A model generated the notes under the pieces. The model did not search any database and was not told the origin of the DNA. It saw only the letters and a program-made list of their open reading frames with translations. Both the position numbers and the translations under genes were made by a program. Source: an uncultured Lachnospira sp. (GTDB lineage Bacteria; Bacillota; Clostridia; Lachnospirales; Lachnospiraceae). Taken from it: a stretch of 62,808 bases of DNA. The DNA is taken from positions 1-62,808 of the forward strand of contig CAMHLZ010000015.1 of assembly GCA_946186125.1 (NCBI GenBank). Direction: 5' to 3'. Positions 1 through 9,684 of the stretch are shown in pieces (positions within the stretch are counted from its first letter, which is position 1; the number at the start of each line of letters is the position of its first letter).

Positions 1-125
1 TTGTCTCTGACTGTGTTGTTGTCTCTGACTGTGTTGTTGTCTCTGGCTGTGTTGTCTCTGGCTGTGTCGTTTCTTCTTTCTTTGTCGTAGTCTCTTTTTG
101 CGTTGTAGTCTCCGACTGCGTTGTT
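1..125 (-). repeat. Degenerate Thr/Gln/Ser/Glu-coding tandem repeat
   Basis: Units of 15-18 bases encode ETTTQSE/ETTQPE variants at the C-terminal end of the alkaline phosphatase. The copies differ slightly, and the array runs off the window edge. It encodes a low-complexity linker and is not a CRISPR: there are no spacers and the frame is kept. Confidence 0.75.
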
Positions 126-2800
126 GTTTCTGGTATTTCAATATTAGCAGGTCCACTGAATAATATACTGTATCTTGTTGATGTTACAGTATTATAATAT
201 GATGTTTTCGCACTCGAAGTAACAATCAGATCACCTTCTCCACATCCTTTTGTATCTAAAACAGCTGATGTGTTTTTCATTGAAATAATTCCATAACCTT
301 CTAAAGCATCACCAGATAATACGATTTCCTTTGAAGGATCCATTTCATCTCCGATACTTGCCTGATATCCTGTTACATCTCCGGCAAAATTTTCTACTTC
401 TTCTGTTTTTTTGCTTCCATCTTTACAAGTATATGTAAAATATAGTTTTGACAATTTCGCTACGCTTCCTTCAAACGCAAAATCTTCACCCTGAACATCC
501 ACATAATTACATATTTCGTCTGTAGAATAAAGTCCTACTTTTTTCTTTACATCTTCTTTATAAGAATTTAAAGTAGCCGCCTTTAATTCAGTGGCAGATT
601 CTCCACCAACATTTTTTGATGCAATTGCTGTACTGCCAGATTCTAAAATGTAATAATTTGAAGATACTATCGCCGTATCTGCAGTATGCGCAACACCGTA
701 ATTATTTTTTGTTGATATTTTCCCCTTGTAATAACATCCACTCATATATCCTTTTTCTTTTACTGTCCATGATATCCCGCCGACATCTTTTTTAGATGTT
801 AAATCAACCGTAGACCAACAGTTATAGATTTTTCCACCCTGTCTTATTGAACGTGCAATACCGGCACATCCGCTGTCAGTTGCACTATTTTGTATAGAAC
901 CTGTAGTTCCTAAATTCTTAATTGTTCCTGTAATATATGGAAATACAGCTATACCATTTGTTTCACTTGAAGATATCTTCAAATTAATAGTATGTCCCTG
1001 TCCGTTATAAACTCCTGCAAATTCACCGTTTGAGCCGATACCTGCATAGCCGGCCTTCTTTGACATGTCTATATCTTCTGTCTGATTAAAATATACATTT
1101 GAATATTTTTCACCTGAAGCCATTTTAGACGTAAATGTCATTAAATCATTTTCATCCTGTATCAGATAAGGATTATCGATCGTACCTTCACCTTCAAAAT
1201 CCTTTTTAATTACAACTTCGCCATCCTGTAACATTTCAAGTAATGCTTTTGGTGCATATACCGAATTATTAATTTGAATACATACTTTTCCTTCTAAATC
1301 AACTGTAACACCATCAATTTTTGCTATATCAGTATTTATAGTCACGGAGCCCTTTTTCTTTGTCTTGTCAAATGTAAATTGTCCATTACTACAACTTCCA
1401 TATGACGTAACATCAACATATAATTCATTTGTAACATCTGACATAGTCTTATTACTGTTAACCAACGATGCCAGATAAGGAGTAATGTCTGAATTATCCA
1501 CAACATATTTTCCTCTTTCAGATTTGCTTAAACCTGTAGCCGATATGCCGTCCATTCTTTTAGCACCATCCGGTAAATACAACCACATTCCGACATCCAT
1601 TCCTGTATGCTCACTGTCAGAACTACCCTTATATGCAGAAAAATCAAGCAAGTCACTTCTGTCTTTTGTACTCTTGCCTTCCTGAACCAATTTTACGACA
1701 GCTTTCATATTACTGTCATTCGGTGTAGAGTTAAGTCCTGTATTGTGATCCGGAAGCACGGCTATAGCTGTATGTCCATCCTTTTTTGCGAAATCCAACG
1801 CAATCTTAAATGCTTCATCAAATGCAATCCAATCTCCGGCTGATTCCGTCATCATGCGATGATGATTACCATAATCTATTTTACTTCCTTCTACCATAAG
1901 GAAGAATCCGTCTTTATCCTGCGACAACATTTTTATTGAAGCATCTGTCATTTCTGCAAGTGTAGGAACTCCCTTTCCGATTATATTTTCATAGCTGTCA
2001 CCAAGTCCGATATCATATACCATATGATGTTCTCCCGCATTAAATGCCCCCCATACTTTTAAGTTTTCAGAGGCTTCCGTATAACTTTTTTGTGAAGCCT
2101 GATTCATTTCACTTTCATTTGCAACTACAGTATAGCCAATATTTTTAATTGTTTTCGAATTAGATGTTGATGTAGTTTCATTTGAATATGATGATGAATA
2201 CTTGTAATCAACTCCTCCACCCATAAAAACATTTATATCCTGATATATCTGCTGCTGAGTAAGTGAATTATAGCATTTTCTATTAATTGCATGACCTGAA
2301 AATGCTGCCGGAGTCGCATCACAATCATATGAAGTGACAACAATACCTGTAGCCATTCCTTCAGTCTGGCAAAATTCTAATAAGTTAGCCATAGGCCTTT
2401 CTTTTGTATCTATACCTACATATCCGTTGTTAGTTTTATGACCACATGCAAGCGCTGATCCGGCAGCAGCCGAATCTGTAGTCGAATTATCGTTTGATTT
2501 TGTAGTACATGATGCAACCAGATAATCATCCAGGTACATTTTTGTAGATGTTATGGCAGTGCTGTCTGTCCCTTTTCTATATGTAATTCCGCCTGATTCT
2601 TTAACACTTTTTGCTATGTCATATGAAGGATAACCTCCTCCATCAGGTATCATGTAAATAATATTCTTAATCTCTGTATCCTGCCCATTTGCTAATGCCT
2701 TAAAATCATTTGCACATACGCCAGATATGCATGACACCATTAAACATCCTGCTAAAACTTTTGATAATCTTTTTTTTAATTGATTTTTGCTCTTTTGCAA
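1..2800 (-). CDS. Secreted alkaline phosphatase with C-terminal Thr/Gln/Glu-rich tail (3' end cut by window)
   Basis: The frame stays open from a TTG start at 2800 to the window edge, so about 933 residues are seen and the C-terminus is missing. The TTG has a GGAGGAG site 6 nt upstream. Residues 1-37 form a signal peptide (Lys-rich start, hydrophobic core, ALA). Alkaline phosphatase motifs follow: IPDGGG with metal ligand D53, TTDSAAAGSALACG with nucleophile S110, EGSKIDYGNHH (E304, D309, H313), LPDHNTG (D351, H352) and SEHTGMDV (H398). The set is complete, so the enzyme should hydrolyse phosphomonoesters outside the cell. After about residue 520 there is a GTIDNPYLIQ...GQGHTI segment like GLUG/beta-helix surface repeats, then a TTTQSE/TTTQPE tail that looks like a wall-spanning linker. 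A sorting signal beyond the window is plausible but unseen. Confidence 0.9.
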   Translation of the reverse strand, partial: MQKSKNQLKKRLSKVLAGCLMVSCISGVCANDFKALANGQDTEIKNIIYMIPDGGGYPSYDIAKSVKESGGITYRKGTDSTAITSTKMYLDDYLVASCTTKSNDNSTTDSAAAGSALACGHKTNNGYVGIDTKERPMANLLEFCQTEGMATGIVVTSYDCDATPAAFSGHAINRKCYNSLTQQQIYQDINVFMGGGVDYKYSSSYSNETTSTSNSKTIKNIGYTVVANESEMNQASQKSYTEASENLKVWGAFNAGEHHMVYDIGLGDSYENIIGKGVPTLAEMTDASIKMLSQDKDGFFLMVEGSKIDYGNHHRMMTESAGDWIAFDEAFKIALDFAKKDGHTAIAVLPDHNTGLNSTPNDSNMKAVVKLVQEGKSTKDRSDLLDFSAYKGSSDSEHTGMDVGMWLYLPDGAKRMDGISATGLSKSERGKYVVDNSDITPYLASLVNSNKTMSDVTNELYVDVTSYGSCSNGQFTFDKTKKKGSVTINTDIAKIDGVTVDLEGKVCIQINNSVYAPKALLEMLQDGEVVIKKDFEGEGTIDNPYLIQDENDLMTFTSKMASGEKYSNVYFNQTEDIDMSKKAGYAGIGSNGEFAGVYNGQGHTINLKISSSETNGIAVFPYITGTIKNLGTTGSIQNSATDSGCAGIARSIRQGGKIYNCWSTVDLTSKKDVGGISWTVKEKGYMSGCYYKGKISTKNNYGVAHTADTAIVSSNYYILESGSTAIASKNVGGESATELKAATLNSYKEDVKKKVGLYSTDEICNYVDVQGEDFAFEGSVAKLSKLYFTYTCKDGSKKTEEVENFAGDVTGYQASIGDEMDPSKEIVLSGDALEGYGIISMKNTSAVLDTKGCGEGDLIVTSSAKTSYYNTVTSTRYSILFSGPANIEIPETTTQSETTTQKETTTKKEETTQPETTQPETTTQSETTTQSET

Positions 2801-2853
2801 TATAATCTCCTCCATACATTTTTATTTTTGTTTTTGTTTCTTTGTTAAAACAG

Positions 2854-3092
2854 CTATAAATAACGGTTGCAAAACAAGACAGAAACACCTGCTACCTGTA
2901 TACTTTTCTTTGCCTTTTCAACCATCATAAAAACCATGACTACGGTAATGGCCGGAGTATAAATCAAATCCCAAACGAAACTGCCCAGCCGGTTAATGAA
3001 AAATGTCTGCTTAACAGTATTCCTGCCAATGAAAGTACAAAACTGATACCAGCACCCATTAAAAGGTTTATTTTTGTCATTATACTTTTCAA
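2854..3092 (-). pseudogene. Remnant of a small DUF2798-like membrane protein (frameshift plus probable internal deletion)
   Basis: A TTG at 3092, 7 nt after a GGAG site, opens a frame whose first 42 codons encode a membrane segment (LLMGAGISFVLSLAGILLS, then GWAVSFG) and stop at TGA 2964-2966. The next frame continues without a gap as DLIYTPAITVVMVFMMVEKA and ends at TAG 2854. From memory, members of the DUF2798-type family have both halves separated by a longer middle with two more membrane segments, so this copy looks both shifted and internally deleted. The family name is a recollection. The broken frame is seen directly. The rest of the space up to secG (3093-3339) is AT-rich with no gene that I can see. 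Confidence 0.55.
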
Positions 3093-3339
3093 ATAATCAC
3101 TCCATTCACAAACCACCCGTATAATATTATTATAAAGGATTATCGGTTTTTGGGAAACACTTTTTTTAATTATTTTACAATTATCTTAAATATTTTTTTT
3201 ATTCCAAGATAATTATCATTACCTTTTGCTTTTACGGTTAATTTATACGTTCCTTTTTGATAATTTACCTATATTTTACCATATTGTCACGCAATTATCT
3301 ATTAATTTTATTATTGTTAGTGCATTTTATCATTAAAAA

Positions 3340-3368
3340 AAAACTATCATCTTATCGATGATAGTTTT
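3340..3368 (-). terminator. Intrinsic terminator of secG
   Basis: AAAACTATCATC and GATGATAGTTTT form a 12-bp stem with a short loop. On the minus strand a run of T residues follows directly. It lies 5 nt after the secG stop. Confidence 0.85.
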
Positions 3369-3373
3369 CAATC

Positions 3374-3613
3374 CTATTTAAAAATACTGCTATTCAGTGC
3401 AACTGCTAATAACAAGAATAATACTGCAAGAATCTTAGTTCCCTTTTCAAGAGCACCCTCCATGGAACGTCCTTTATTTCTTCCCCAGTATGTATCTGCT
3501 GCACCACTGATTGAACCTGAAAGTCCTGCTGATTTACTCTCCTGCATCAATACTATAACAGTTAATATCAAACCTATTATAAGAAATACTATAGTTAATA
3601 TCGTCTTTATCAA
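3374..3613 (-). CDS. secG: Preprotein translocase subunit SecG
   Basis: A 79-residue protein with two membrane segments (residues 3-22 and 58-76). Between them is a Gly/Ser-rich cytoplasmic loop (GLSGSISGAADTYWG) typical of SecG. It is the accessory subunit of the SecYEG channel that helps SecA-driven export. The start is TTG at 3613, with AGGAGG 7 nt upstream. It is followed by its own terminator. In many Firmicutes rnr and smpB lie next to secG, but here they do not: a methyltransferase gene lies upstream. Confidence 0.93.
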   Translation of the reverse strand: MIKTILTIVFLIIGLILTVIVLMQESKSAGLSGSISGAADTYWGRNKGRSMEGALEKGTKILAVLFLLLAVALNSSIFK

Positions 3614-3725
3614 AATGCCACCTCCTAATTTTGGTTTTCAAAATTCAACGACCTTTATTTTATCATAATTTCATTTACATATCAAGCAATTTTTTCAATT
3701 TAGGTTCTAAATGCATTTCTTCCAT

Positions 3726-4826
3726 TTACTTAAATACATCTCCCTGTTGTTCATAATTTTTTAACGTAATGTGTTTTTTCACTGCACGTATCAAAATATT
3801 CTTAGGAGTATGTTCCATATCGATAAATTCGAGTATCTGTGTATCATATCCACATTTGTTTAATAATTCAGCTCTTATACCATCGGTAATTAAAGCAGAT
3901 ATTCTTTCTTTTAGAATACCATACCGTAAAACAGGCTGTAATAAATCGTTTTTAATCTGACGGTTAATTTCATGCTGGCAACACGGTACAGATAGAATAA
4001 CCCTTGCATTCCAATGTATTGCTTTTGCCAAAGCATAGTCAGTAGCCACATCGCATGCATGAAGTGTAACTACCATATCTACACTGTCACACCCGGTATA
4101 ATCTGCTATATCGCCATTCTCAAATTTAAGATTATCATATGAAAGCTTTTGTGCGAGTTTGTTACACTTGATGATTAAGTCTTCTTTTAAATCAAGTCCG
4201 GTTATGCTTACATCAAGCCCTTTTGTTTCCTTCAGGAAGTAGTACATTGCAAATGTAAGGTATGAACTCCCACATCCGAAGTCTATAATGTTTATCCGAC
4301 GTTTAGAAGGAAGTTTACAGGCAATGTCATCAATATACTCAAGAAACCTGTTGATTTGTCTGAACTTATCATATTTAGCTTTTATAATGTATCCGTCCTT
4401 GTTCATAACACCAAGTTCTATTAAAAAATCAACCGGTTTTCCTTCTGGGATTAAATACTTCTTTGTCCTGTTGTGCGACAGCGATGTATTATTACATTCT
4501 GTATTAGTCTTTGATTTTATTGTAACCTTTCCTTTTTTACTTATCAAAACGTTGATATTTTTATTTTTGTGGTGTATCTCACATTGTTTAAATTCATCTT
4601 GCAAAACTTCTACTATATATTGCTTCGCTTTTTCATATGTAAAATTCTGGTGAATTACTTTATTTGCAACATACTCTGTAATCTGGATGTATCTTTTTCC
4701 TTTTAATTCGATATTTCTTAATTGAACTTTACTTTTATTGCTGTTTTTATCACGTTTATTACTGATTACCGCATCAATAAAATCGTCATTTATTATCTCA
4801 TTTAAAAGGGCGTTTAACTCTTCCAC
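3726..4826 (-). CDS. Class I SAM-dependent methyltransferase (Methyltransf_32-like)
   Basis: 366 residues. The N-terminal 130 residues are poorly conserved and rich in Lys and Asn. The C-terminal Rossmann domain has the SAM-binding motif IDFGCGSSYLTFA at about residue 182, an acidic residue after beta-2 (TGLDLKEDL) and the motif VVTLHACDVATDYALAKAI. SVPCCQHE follows, and with the HACD motif it marks a conserved Clostridia subfamily. The methyl acceptor is unknown; relatives are often labelled only as methyltransferases. The start is GTG at 4826, with AAGGA 11 nt upstream, and no better start is visible. It is followed by secG after a gap of about 110 bases. Confidence 0.8.
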   Translation of the reverse strand: MEELNALLNEIINDDFIDAVISNKRDKNSNKSKVQLRNIELKGKRYIQITEYVANKVIHQNFTYEKAKQYIVEVLQDEFKQCEIHHKNKNINVLISKKGKVTIKSKTNTECNNTSLSHNRTKKYLIPEGKPVDFLIELGVMNKDGYIIKAKYDKFRQINRFLEYIDDIACKLPSKRRINIIDFGCGSSYLTFAMYYFLKETKGLDVSITGLDLKEDLIIKCNKLAQKLSYDNLKFENGDIADYTGCDSVDMVVTLHACDVATDYALAKAIHWNARVILSVPCCQHEINRQIKNDLLQPVLRYGILKERISALITDGIRAELLNKCGYDTQILEFIDMEHTPKNILIRAVKKHITLKNYEQQGDVFK

Positions 4827-4866
4827 TTCACTTCAATTCCTTCCGGTTATATATTATCTGAAATGA

Positions 4867-5838
4867 TTAATCTCTGTCTAATAACATATTGTAGAAATCA
4901 AGGTACTTTGTATCCTGTTCTTTTACAGCAGCTATTGCTGTTCTTGGGTGCTGGTCAGTAAGACCTGTAAGCAAGTATGGTATATCATATCCCCATACAG
5001 CATTCTTTTTCATGTCTACCATGTATTTTTCCATGAATTTAAGAATAGGGTCTAACTTGTAATCAGGATTTTTAAGGAATCCGACTATTGCCTCTAAGGC
5101 ACAATTTCCGGCTCCACGTCCCATTCCGCATACAGTAGCATCAAGATAACTTACTCCGATAGATAATGATTCTATTGTATTTGCAAATGCGCACTGCTGA
5201 TTATTATGAGCATGAATACCAATCTTTTTGCCTGTTTCTTCTACTGCTTTTAAGTACAAGTCACTGATTCTTCTAATCTGTTCAGGATAAAGTGAGCCAT
5301 AGCTGTCTACTATGTATATACAATTTACAGGAGATTTTGCTAACATATCTAATGCAGTCTTTACATCTGCTTCCTGAGCGTTTGAAATTGCCATAATGTT
5401 ACATGTTGTCTCATATCCCTTATTATGTGCATCTTCAATCATAGCTATTGCCTGAGGCATTGTGTTAATATATGTTGCTACTCTTATCATATCAAACGGA
5501 CTGTCTGATCTTTCATGAATATCTTCTTTGTAGTTACATCTTCCAACATCTGCCATCAATGATAACTTAAGCTTTGTATCATTATCGCCTACAATTGCAC
5601 GTACATCGTCATCATTACAGAATTTCCATTTTCCAAATTTATTTACATCAAACTGCTCTTTATCTGCTTTATATCCAAATTCCATATAATCTATTCCGGC
5701 TTTTACATTCATCTCATATAATGCCTTTACAAATTCATCAGAAAAATAAAAATCATTTACAAGGCCACCATCTCTGATAGTAGCATCTAAAACTCGTACA
5801 TCTTCCCTTACTGTTAATAAATCACCTTTGCGTTCCAT
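4867..5838 (-). CDS. HMGL-like (DRE-TIM metallolyase) aldolase-type protein
   Basis: A TIM-barrel enzyme of the family that includes 4-hydroxy-2-oxovalerate aldolase, HMG-CoA lyase and isopropylmalate synthase. The N-terminal motif VLDATIRDGGLVND is the DxTxRDGG metal/substrate signature, and IGIHAHNNQQCAFAN holds the paired metal-binding histidines (HxHN). GMGRGAGNCALE is the typical late glycine-rich loop. No acetyl-CoA synthase-type C-terminal domain is present (about 323 residues), which fits an aldolase or lyase. The substrate cannot be named. AAAGGA overlaps the first ATG (5847) but sits 9 nt before the ATG at 5838, so 5838 is preferred. A promoter lies just upstream. Confidence 0.75.
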   Translation of the reverse strand: MERKGDLLTVREDVRVLDATIRDGGLVNDFYFSDEFVKALYEMNVKAGIDYMEFGYKADKEQFDVNKFGKWKFCNDDDVRAIVGDNDTKLKLSLMADVGRCNYKEDIHERSDSPFDMIRVATYINTMPQAIAMIEDAHNKGYETTCNIMAISNAQEADVKTALDMLAKSPVNCIYIVDSYGSLYPEQIRRISDLYLKAVEETGKKIGIHAHNNQQCAFANTIESLSIGVSYLDATVCGMGRGAGNCALEAIVGFLKNPDYKLDPILKFMEKYMVDMKKNAVWGYDIPYLLTGLTDQHPRTAIAAVKEQDTKYLDFYNMLLDRD

Positions 5839-5883
5839 TTCTTTCATTCCTTTCGGTTTTTCTTTGTCCCTTTAAACCACTAA

Positions 5884-5912
5884 AGTGTAACACATATTTA
5901 TGCACTTTGCAA
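5884..5912 (-). promoter_or_regulatory. Sigma-A promoter for the aldolase-type gene
   Basis: On the minus strand TTGCAA (5912-5907), 17 nt, then TACACT (5889-5884). It lies about 45 bases before the chosen start, and the leader has no other structure that I can see. Confidence 0.6.
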
Positions 5913-5933
5913 GCACTTTTGTAAATTCCTATA

Positions 5934-5969
5934 AAAAAACTTCGCACAGTTTACACTGAGCGAAGTTTT
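5934..5969 (-). terminator. gpmI: Terminator after gpmI
   Basis: AAAACTTCGC and GCGAAGTTTT pair, with CAG/CTG extending the stem around a short loop. On the minus strand seven T residues follow. It ends the glycolytic gene run. Confidence 0.85.
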
Positions 5970-5979
5970 CATCTTCAAA

Positions 5980-7521
5980 TTATTTAACTATTAATGATTT
6001 TCCTGTCATTTCTTCAGGCTGTTCTAATCCCATTAATTCAAGAAGTGTTGGTGCAATATCACATAATGCCCCGCCTTCTCTTAATTTTATTGAATCATCA
6101 GCATTTACAAGTATGAATGGAACAGGATTTGTTGTATGAGCCGTATGTGGCTCACCTGTTTCATAATCAATCATTTTTTCAGCGTTTCCATGGTCTGCAC
6201 ATATGAAAAGTAATCCATCAGCTTTTTTAACAGCTTCTATCGCACTTCCAACACAAGCATCAACTCTCTCAACAGCTGCTACAGCTGCCGGAATAACACC
6301 TGTATGTCCAACCATATCCGGATTAGCGAAGTTAATTATAATTACATCATATTCACCTGAACCAATCGCAGCATTTAACTTTTCACTTACTTCCGGAGCA
6401 CTCATCTCTGGCTGTAAATCATATGTTGCAACCGACGGAGATTTTACAAGTATTCTTTCTTCATCTTTATTCGGCTCTTCTACACCACCGTTAAAGAAGA
6501 AAGTTACATGTGCATATTTCTCAGTTTCAGCCAGACGCAACTGTTTTAAGCCTTTCTTTGCAAGATACTCACCAAATGTATTCTCAAGTGACTGTTTTTC
6601 AAATGCAATTATCTTATTTGGTATTGACTCATCATAATCCTTAAAGCATACATACGTCAAAGGAATCAAACCTGTTTTTCTTTCAAATCCGGTGAAAGCA
6701 TCATCACAAAATGCTCTTGTGATTTCTCTTGCCCTGTCAGGTCTGAAATTAAAGAATATTACTGAATCATTTTCCTTAACAGTTGCAACAGGCTTTCCAC
6801 CTTCTTCAATAACTGTAGGTAAAACAAATTCATCCGTTACATCATTTGCATATGAATCAGCTACTGCTTTTACAGGATCATCAGCTTTTACGCCTTCTCC
6901 GTATACCATGGCAGCATATGCCTTTTCCACTCTGTCCCAGTTATTATCTCTGTCCATTGCATAATAACGTCCGGAAATAGAAGCAACCTTACCTACACCG
7001 ATTTCATTCATCTTATTTACTAAATCTGCCACAAAGTCTTTTCCTGATGCAGGAGGAGTATCTCTTCCGTCAAGGAATGGATGTACGTATACATTTTCCA
7101 ATCCCTCTTTTTTACACATTTCTAACAAACCGTACAAATGTGTATTGTGGCTGTGAACACCACCGTCAGATAATAATCCCCATAAATGTAAATCTGAATT
7201 ATTCTTTTTACAATTCTCAATTGCGGTTAATAATACTTTATTCTCAAAGAAGCTGCCATCTTCAATAGCTTTTGTAATCAAAGTTAAATCCTGATAAATA
7301 ATTCTTCCGGCACCAATATTCATATGACCTACTTCTGAATTACCCATCTGTCCGTCAGGAAGACCCACTGCCAATCCTGAAGCATTTCCCTTTACAAAAG
7401 GACATGTTTTCATTAATTCATCCATAACCGGAGTTTTAGCCATAGCTATAGCATTTCCCTCAGTCTTATCATTTAATCCATATCCATCAAGAACCATCAA
7501 AACTACGGGTTTTTTACTCAT
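5980..7521 (-). CDS. gpmI: 2,3-bisphosphoglycerate-independent phosphoglycerate mutase
   Basis: A 513-residue Mn-dependent enzyme interconverting 3- and 2-phosphoglycerate in glycolysis. It belongs to the alkaline phosphatase superfamily. VVLMVLDGYG holds the first metal Asp; GQMGNSEVGHMNIGAGR holds the phosphoserine nucleophile. HPFLDGRDTPP and ADHGNAEKM are the other hallmark blocks. The ATG at 7521 is chosen because AAAGGAG lies 7 nt upstream; the longer frame from 7548 starts inside that site. It is the last gene of the gap-pgk-tpiA-gpmI run, separated from tpiA by a hairpin that may lower read-through. Confidence 0.96.
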   Translation of the reverse strand: MSKKPVVLMVLDGYGLNDKTEGNAIAMAKTPVMDELMKTCPFVKGNASGLAVGLPDGQMGNSEVGHMNIGAGRIIYQDLTLITKAIEDGSFFENKVLLTAIENCKKNNSDLHLWGLLSDGGVHSHNTHLYGLLEMCKKEGLENVYVHPFLDGRDTPPASGKDFVADLVNKMNEIGVGKVASISGRYYAMDRDNNWDRVEKAYAAMVYGEGVKADDPVKAVADSYANDVTDEFVLPTVIEEGGKPVATVKENDSVIFFNFRPDRAREITRAFCDDAFTGFERKTGLIPLTYVCFKDYDESIPNKIIAFEKQSLENTFGEYLAKKGLKQLRLAETEKYAHVTFFFNGGVEEPNKDEERILVKSPSVATYDLQPEMSAPEVSEKLNAAIGSGEYDVIIINFANPDMVGHTGVIPAAVAAVERVDACVGSAIEAVKKADGLLFICADHGNAEKMIDYETGEPHTAHTTNPVPFILVNADDSIKLREGGALCDIAPTLLELMGLEQPEEMTGKSLIVK

Positions 7522-7554
7522 TCTTTTTTCTCCTTTTTTCTTTAACAAATAAAA

Positions 7555-7590
7555 ATCCCCGTCAGACCTTTTTGCAGGTCATCGGGGGAT
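7555..7590 (-). terminator. Hairpin with T-run between tpiA and gpmI
   Basis: ATCCCC-type arms (7555-7561 and 7584-7590) with an inner AGACCT/AGGTC stem form a strong hairpin. On the minus strand TTTTTATTTG follows. It lies 9 nt after tpiA and 34 nt before gpmI. It may be a partial terminator (attenuator) within the operon or a true end, in which case gpmI needs its own promoter. Confidence 0.75.
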
Positions 7591-7598
7591 TAAATAAA

Positions 7599-8345
7599 CT
7601 ACTTATAATTTACAATCTTACCAAAATCAGCTTTTAACGAAGCTCCACCTACAAGACCTCCATCAATATCAGGTTTTGCAAATAATTCAGCTGCATTTGC
7701 AGCACCTACAGAACCACCATACTGAATACGGATTTCAGCTGCTGTAGCATCATCATATATTTCAGCGATACAGTCACGGATGGCTTTACATACCTCCTCA
7801 GCCTGATCAGAAGTAGCTGTTTTACCTGTACCAATTGCCCAGATTGGCTCATAAGCTATAACTGCATTCTTTGCCTGATCAGCTGTTACATTTAAAAATG
7901 CAACTTTAATCTGCTGACGAATCCAATCTATTGTGATTCCCTGCTCTCTCTGTGTCAAAGACTCTCCACAGCAGATGATTGGTGTAATACCATGCTCAAA
8001 AGCCTTTAATACTTTTTTATTAACAGTCTCATCTGTCTCAGCAAAGTATTCTCTTCTCTCTGAGTGACCGATGATAACATATTTTACTCCGACATCAGTA
8101 AGCATAGCCGGTGAAACCTCACCTGTATATGCTCCACTTTCTTCAAAATACATATTTTCAGCACCTACCTGAATGTTAGTACCTTTAGTAGCTTCCATTA
8201 CAGGAATAATATCGATTGCAGGAACACAAAATACAACATCTACGTCATCATTTGCAACCAATGGCTTTAATTCATTAACTAATGCAACTGCTTCACTTGG
8301 AGTCTTATTCATTTTCCAGTTGCCTGCTATAATCTTCTTACGCAT
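7599..8345 (-). CDS. tpiA: Triosephosphate isomerase
   Basis: 248 residues, the usual length. It interconverts dihydroxyacetone phosphate and glyceraldehyde 3-phosphate. Catalytic motifs are all present: AGNWKMNKT (Lys13), IIGHSERR (electrophilic His), [14 protein letters not shown] (Glu base and phosphate loop 6) and [10 protein letters not shown] (phosphate binding). It starts with MRKKIIAG, preceded by a purine-rich AAAGGAG site. It lies 23 bases after pgk in the same direction. Confidence 0.97.
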   Translation of the reverse strand: MRKKIIAGNWKMNKTPSEAVALVNELKPLVANDDVDVVFCVPAIDIIPVMEATKGTNIQVGAENMYFEESGAYTGEVSPAMLTDVGVKYVIIGHSERREYFAETDETVNKKVLKAFEHGITPIICCGESLTQREQGITIDWIRQQIKVAFLNVTADQAKNAVIAYEPIWAIGTGKTATSDQAEEVCKAIRDCIAEIYDDATAAEIRIQYGGSVGAANAAELFAKPDIDGGLVGGASLKADFGKIVNYK

Positions 8346-8368
8346 AGATACAATCTCCTTTAAAAAAA

Positions 8369-9568
8369 TTATTTATCATTTGCTGCAGCTACACCAGGAA
8401 GTTCCTTACCTTCAAGGAATTCTAATGAAGCTCCACCACCTGTAGAAATGTGAGTCATCTTATCACCGAAACCGAGGTTGTTAACAGCTGCTGCTGAATC
8501 ACCACCACCGATAATAGTTGTAGCATCTTCTAATTTTGCCAAAGCTTCAGCTATTGCAATTGTACCTTTTGCAAAATTAGGCATCTCGAAACATCCCATA
8601 GGTCCGTTCCATACAACTGTCTTTGCACCTGCGATAGCATCTGCAAATAATTCTCTTGTCTTTGGTCCGATATCAAGACCTTCCATGTCTGCAGGAATAT
8701 CTCCACGACCAACTTCTTTATAGTTTGCATCATTTGAGAAGTCATCAGCTACTACTGTATCGATAGGAATCAATAACTTAACCCCCTTATCAGCAGCCTT
8801 CTTTTCCATCTCAAGTGCATACTGCTTATAATCTTCTTCAAGAAGAGACTTTCCAACTTCTTCACCGTGAGCTGCCATAAATGTATATGCCATACCACCA
8901 CCGATAATAAGCGTATCAACTTTGTCAAGTAAGTTCTCGATTACAGGAATCTTTGAAGAAACCTTAGCTCCACCAAGAATAGCTACGAATGGTCTTACAG
9001 GATTATTTACTGCATTTCCTAAGAAATCGATTTCCTTCTGCATTAAATATCCAACTACAGCTGTATCAACAAACTGTGTAACACCAACATTTGAGCAATG
9101 AGCTCTGTGAGCTGTACCAAATGCATCATTTACGAAAACATCACAGATAGATGCAAGATCTTTGCTGAACTGCTCGCCATTCTTTGTCTCTTCTGCTCTG
9201 TAACGTGTATTCTCAAGTAATACAACATCTCCGTCGTTCATAGCTTCAACTGCAGCCTTAGCATTTGCTCCAACTACTTCATTATCAGCTGCAAACTTAA
9301 CTTCCTGACCTAATAACTCAGCAAGTCTCTTTGCAACAGGCGCTAAAGATAATTCAGGCTTTGGCTCTCCCTTTGGCTTTCCTAAGTGTGAGCAAAGAAT
9401 TACCTTTCCTCCATCTGCAATTAACTTCTTAATAGTTGGAAGTGCTGCTACAAGACGGTTCTCATCTGTAATATTTAAATTCTCATCTAATGGAACATTG
9501 AAATCACAACGTACCAGAACTCTCTGGCCTTTTACATTAATATCATCTACTGATTTTTTATTTAACAT
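8369..9568 (-). CDS. pgk: Phosphoglycerate kinase
   Basis: 399 residues, the usual bacterial length. It makes ATP from 1,3-bisphosphoglycerate. The N-domain carries RCDFNVPLD and SHLGKPKGE (3-phosphoglycerate binding). The C-domain carries GGAKVSSKI and [10 protein letters not shown] (nucleotide binding), and the late [14 protein letters not shown] block closes the protein. AAGGAGG lies 6 nt before the ATG at 9568. It follows gap across a hairpin terminator. Confidence 0.97.
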   Translation of the reverse strand: MLNKKSVDDINVKGQRVLVRCDFNVPLDENLNITDENRLVAALPTIKKLIADGGKVILCSHLGKPKGEPKPELSLAPVAKRLAELLGQEVKFAADNEVVGANAKAAVEAMNDGDVVLLENTRYRAEETKNGEQFSKDLASICDVFVNDAFGTAHRAHCSNVGVTQFVDTAVVGYLMQKEIDFLGNAVNNPVRPFVAILGGAKVSSKIPVIENLLDKVDTLIIGGGMAYTFMAAHGEEVGKSLLEEDYKQYALEMEKKAADKGVKLLIPIDTVVADDFSNDANYKEVGRGDIPADMEGLDIGPKTRELFADAIAGAKTVVWNGPMGCFEMPNFAKGTIAIAEALAKLEDATTIIGGGDSAAAVNNLGFGDKMTHISTGGGASLEFLEGKELPGVAAANDK

Positions 9569-9605
9569 GTCTGCCTCCTTCTGCTTTCAAAAGCTAAAAC
9601 AAAAC

Positions 9606-9630
9606 AAGCCCGGCCCAACAAGGCCGGACC
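9606..9630 (-). terminator. GC-rich terminator between gap and pgk
   Basis: GTCCGGCC and GGGCCGGGC pair around a TTGTT loop, followed on the minus strand by TTGTTTTGTTTT. It lies 55 bases after gap, so gap is probably made in excess over the downstream genes by partial termination. Confidence 0.75.
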
Positions 9631-9684
9631 TGAATTCATAATCATATTTCGTTTCGAAATAGTCAGAATCGTGTTTCTTCCGAA

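Noticed and set aside
2706-2888. 60-residue minus-strand frame starting at 2888
   Set aside because: It overlaps the start of the alkaline phosphatase in another frame; that gene has the signal peptide, ribosome site and domain.
6203-6964. Plus-strand frames opposite gpmI
   Set aside because: They are shadows of a strongly conserved enzyme gene, with no start signals or recognisable domains.
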